From Nemania diffusa (Eukaryota; Ascomycota; Sordariomycetes; Xylariales; Xylariaceae), in NCBI GenBank assembly GCA_038501195.1, contig JBBPUQ010000007.1:3821501-3885500 (forward strand): a stretch of DNA of 64,000 bases. The letters run 5' to 3'. Positions 61,617-64,000 of the stretch are shown here, in pieces. Within the stretch, counting starts at the first letter, position 1. The number at the start of each line of letters is the position of its first letter. Under the pieces are notes generated by a model. It saw only the letters and a program-made list of their open reading frames with translations, was not told the origin of the DNA and did no database searches. The position numbers were made by a program, and so were the translations under genes.

Positions 61617-61998
61617 ATGCCACATGAACTATTACCTATCCTAACCATTGGCGCGGGGGTCGCTGGGCTTACCCTCGCGCAGGGCCTACGTTTACGTTCC
61701 ATCGCATTCCGGCTTTCGAGCGCCATCCGCGTTGCACATTTTCCACGGCCATCACTTCCGCATCTCAGAAGAAGGACAGTCTGCCCCAAACAGCGCGCTA
61801 TCTCCGCTACTGCAATCCATCCTACGGAATACCGCGGCGGAAAGACATAGCTTTGCGCTGCGCTATGTGGATATTAAGAAGCTGGACTATCTGGCGCCGG
61901 GGCCCGTAGACCGGGAGAGCATGCCCCTCGACACAGCATTTCTCTCTCTACTGGCTGTGTCAGCTCAACTGCACGATTTAATATGTCGGCTCTGTTAA
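61617..61998 (+). pseudogene. Truncated, frameshifted FAD-dependent monooxygenase
   Basis: The ATG at 61617 opens with LLPILTIGAGVAGLTLAQGL, the dinucleotide-binding GxGxxG of FAD-dependent monooxygenases/hydroxylases. After about 35 codons the homology jumps to another frame (HIFHGHHFRISEEG, then RYVDIKKLDYLAPGPVD). At least one frameshift therefore lies near 61715-61735. The resemblance stops at about 61950 and no C-terminal FAD domain follows. Such enzymes are about 400 aa; here only about the first quarter remains. It lies 220 bp right of the large LTR element. Confidence 0.75.
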
Positions 61999-62592
61999 TA
62001 AAGCATTCGACTAAGTAAATGTACAAGAACACAGACCACCATACGCGGTCATCTGTTCGAATTCAGGTGAGGGCTAAGACAATAATTATAAATGCCAGCT
62101 CTATTGTTAATAAATCGCCTCTGCGCTGAAAATGGGACACCTTTACCAGGTAGTTACATAGATATGCCGGCATTTTTGGACTTTATACCTAAGTTAGGTG
62201 AAGTGATGACAGGGTGAAGGGAAAAGGATCAGGGGAAGCAGGGATGTTCACACTGTAACTAATTCCTTGGCGCAACCCTTGATTTCAACCCTGACTTCTG
62301 TCCTAGTTTGTAATAAGTCCCATACAGCCATACCTAGTTAGTTAAATGTTGGTACAATTTCGCGGACCTGCAGGAGGACCTGCATATAACTGTGATCCTA
62401 CGCCAATAAAAAGGCATATATACTATATACTGTGTAAGCACAGAGTATAGGCCCAGGTGTCCGTATATATAGGCAGGAAAAGAAAATGATTCACCCAGCC
62501 GGTATATCTCAGCCTCCTATTTGAAACGTCGTGACTCCAGCTCCCGGCATTCCTTACCTCTAGCAATTCTCTCGTAATAGGCCGTACTTGCC
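61999..62592. other. Intergenic
   Basis: No gene is seen. The missing part of the monooxygenase is not found here in any frame. A palindromic CCTGCAGGAGGACCTGCA lies at 62370-62386. Confidence 0.45.
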
Positions 62593-63531
62593 ATGTCGGC
62601 GAACTGCTACAACTACGTCGGCGGCAAGCTAACATCTTACGGCACCGATATCGAACCCCATTACTTCCCATGTGGACCTGTGAATAGTACCGTTCCCGCC
62701 GTGCAATGCTGCGCCTCGGGAGATAGTTGTCTCAGCGGGGGCATCTGCTCGTACACTCACTCTCTGGCTGGTGGCAGTGGCTACTATGCTGCGGCTTGCA
62801 CTGATCAGAGTTTCCAAGATGGTGCTTGTAGATCGATATGCGGTGAGTCACCAAGACGATGCTACACTGCCTCGCCACGCGACGGTGCACGTGTGTATTA
62901 TATTTGAAACGTGTGACTAACTTGTGGGCGCGTATGCGAATGCGTAGGTGATCAACTTAGGCCGGACGTGACGTATCTAGCTGATCGGGGCCTTTGGGCT
63001 TGCTGTCAGACCGATGAAAACGGCGGCGCGCTGGATTGCGCAGACCCGACGGACGAGACGTTCAAGTTGGACGCGCCCGAGGACTTGCCCGTCTTCTTCA
63101 CAGTGCCGGCGACTGGCTTCGCTTACACATCCGAATCGATCGCAACATCAACATCAACACCAACACCGACCGCGATGACGACGGCATCTTTAATAACTTC
63201 CTCGACGTCAACGTCAGCCACGGCATCCTCGACGTCACAGCCCATGGCATCGGCGGGACTATCGAGTGGCGCGGGGGCGGGCATTGGCGTTGGAGTAGCT
63301 GCTGCGGTGATCATCGCAGCGGTGCTTGCATTTCTTAGTTTCCGGAGGCGGCGACGATTGGCGGAAGCCTCGGACGGACAAACACATCATGAAAACGAGC
63401 TTCCTGGGCACGACGAAGGCAAGTCCGTCGCGGAGACGTTGCCTCAGTCGTATAGTTCTTATACTCCGTACCAACAAAGCAAAGTACAAGAACTAGCGGG
63501 GCGCAAGGCCCCCACTGAGCTTCCTGGTTGA
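62593..63531 (+). CDS. Cys-rich single-pass membrane protein with Ser/Thr-rich stalk, two exons (276 aa)
   Basis: Exons are 62593-62842 and 62948-63531, with a GTGAGT...TAG intron splitting a Gly codon (CG-GT). The N-terminal region has about ten cysteines in a pattern (NCYNY, VQCCASGDSCLSGGICSY, GLWACCQ) common in fungal surface proteins. It is followed by a Thr/Ser/Pro stalk, probably O-glycosylated, one membrane helix (GAGIGVGVAAAVIIAAVLAFLSF) with an RRRRR stop-transfer motif, and a roughly 70-residue cytosolic tail. This is the layout of WSC/Mid2-like wall-stress sensors and related proteins of unknown function; membership is not proven. No signal peptide is seen at this ATG, so an upstream exon may be missing or the gene may be 5'-truncated. 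Confidence 0.75.
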
Positions 63532-64000
63532 AACGTTTGATGATTGCGTGTACGGAATAGAGCAGGGTGCGTAGAATCAGGGCGGTGGGTTGGAATGGGA
63601 TCATCTGAGGTTGCCTAGGATCGTGACCGTTCGATGGTATTATGTATATATATTTTAGACCGTATTCTTGTCCAATGAATTGAACTAGAAGCTCACAAGT
63701 ACCTACCTACTCGACCTGACAAGTATCATGGGGATTCCAACCGAGCCTGAGGCTTGTACATGTAAGGCTCGTATTAATTATATAAGCGGTATAGCCAGTA
63801 ACAACTAGTTTGCGCTTATAAAAAAAAAGCTTGCTAAAATATGCTGCAAATTAGAACTAGTTATGAATATAAAAATAAAAATTAATAAATTGATTTAATT
63901 TTTAAATTTATATAAATACTTTAATTAATAACATTTATTAATATAATTGTTAATTTTTTAACACCAGGGTTTTCAAAAGACAGGTAGACTCGGTTTTCTA
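63532..64000. other. 3' flank and RIP-like AT patch at the window edge
   Basis: Ordinary sequence to about 63790 includes ACCTACCTACTCGACC. An AT-rich patch (63790-63960) follows, then a return to normal composition. The patch starts with a GCTTATA...GCTTGC word resembling the dispersed repeats at 28.2 and 34.9 kb, so it may be another relic of that family. Confidence 0.4.

Overview
The window comes from a filamentous ascomycete (Pezizomycotina, probably Sordariomycetes). Four things point there: short GT-AG introns of about 50-100 bp in most genes, a highly reducing iterative polyketide synthase, a dispersed single-copy 5S rRNA gene with an upstream TATA box, and a sharply two-speed genome. 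Gene-bearing DNA of ordinary composition alternates with stretches that are almost pure A+T. Where two copies of a repeat can be compared, the differences are overwhelmingly C-to-T and G-to-A, the signature of repeat-induced point mutation (RIP).

Layout. 1-1380 is the end of an AT-only (RIP-saturated) block. 1.4-11.9 kb holds a small secreted protein (minus strand), a three-helix membrane protein, and a 927-aa 2-oxoglutarate/Fe(II) dioxygenase-domain protein, then gene-poor DNA with repeat relics. 11.9-27.2 kb is a highly reducing type I PKS (KS-AT-DH-MT-ER-KR-ACP), cut inside the acyltransferase domain by a 7128-bp Ty1/copia LTR retrotransposon (14250-21377, minus strand). The element has 139-bp LTRs and a 5-bp target duplication ACTAG. 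Apart from the insertion the PKS reading frame is intact. 27.2-31.8 kb is repeat-rich and gene-free: homopolymer C and G tracts, an inverted dispersed repeat, and a 549-bp hAT-type MITE with an 8-bp target duplication. 31.9-34.2 kb carries an intronless 467-aa gene of uncertain family (terpene-synthase-like at best) and a small two-exon hypothetical gene.

37.1-39.1 kb is a multi-exon fungal CorA-like membrane protein gene. 39.9-46.2 kb is a compact housekeeping block: tubulin-folding cofactor C, Mediator subunit 9 (minus strand), cofactor-independent phosphoglycerate mutase and eIF3 subunit k. A 5S rRNA gene follows on the minus strand at 46.75-46.87 kb. 48.0-61.4 kb is a single 13.38-kb RIP-saturated LTR element bounded by 274/273-bp LTRs and a 4-bp duplication ATAG. 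Downstream lie a truncated, frameshifted FAD-monooxygenase pseudogene (61.6-62.0 kb) and a two-exon Cys-rich single-pass membrane protein gene (62.6-63.5 kb). The window ends in another AT-rich relic.

The housekeeping genes are not functionally linked beyond being core cell genes. The PKS stands alone: no P450, transporter, transcription factor or releasing enzyme is recognisable beside it. The strongest story is therefore genome defence and decay. Two LTR elements entered gene-bearing DNA, were mutated to near-pure A+T, and left the adjacent coding sequence unmutated.
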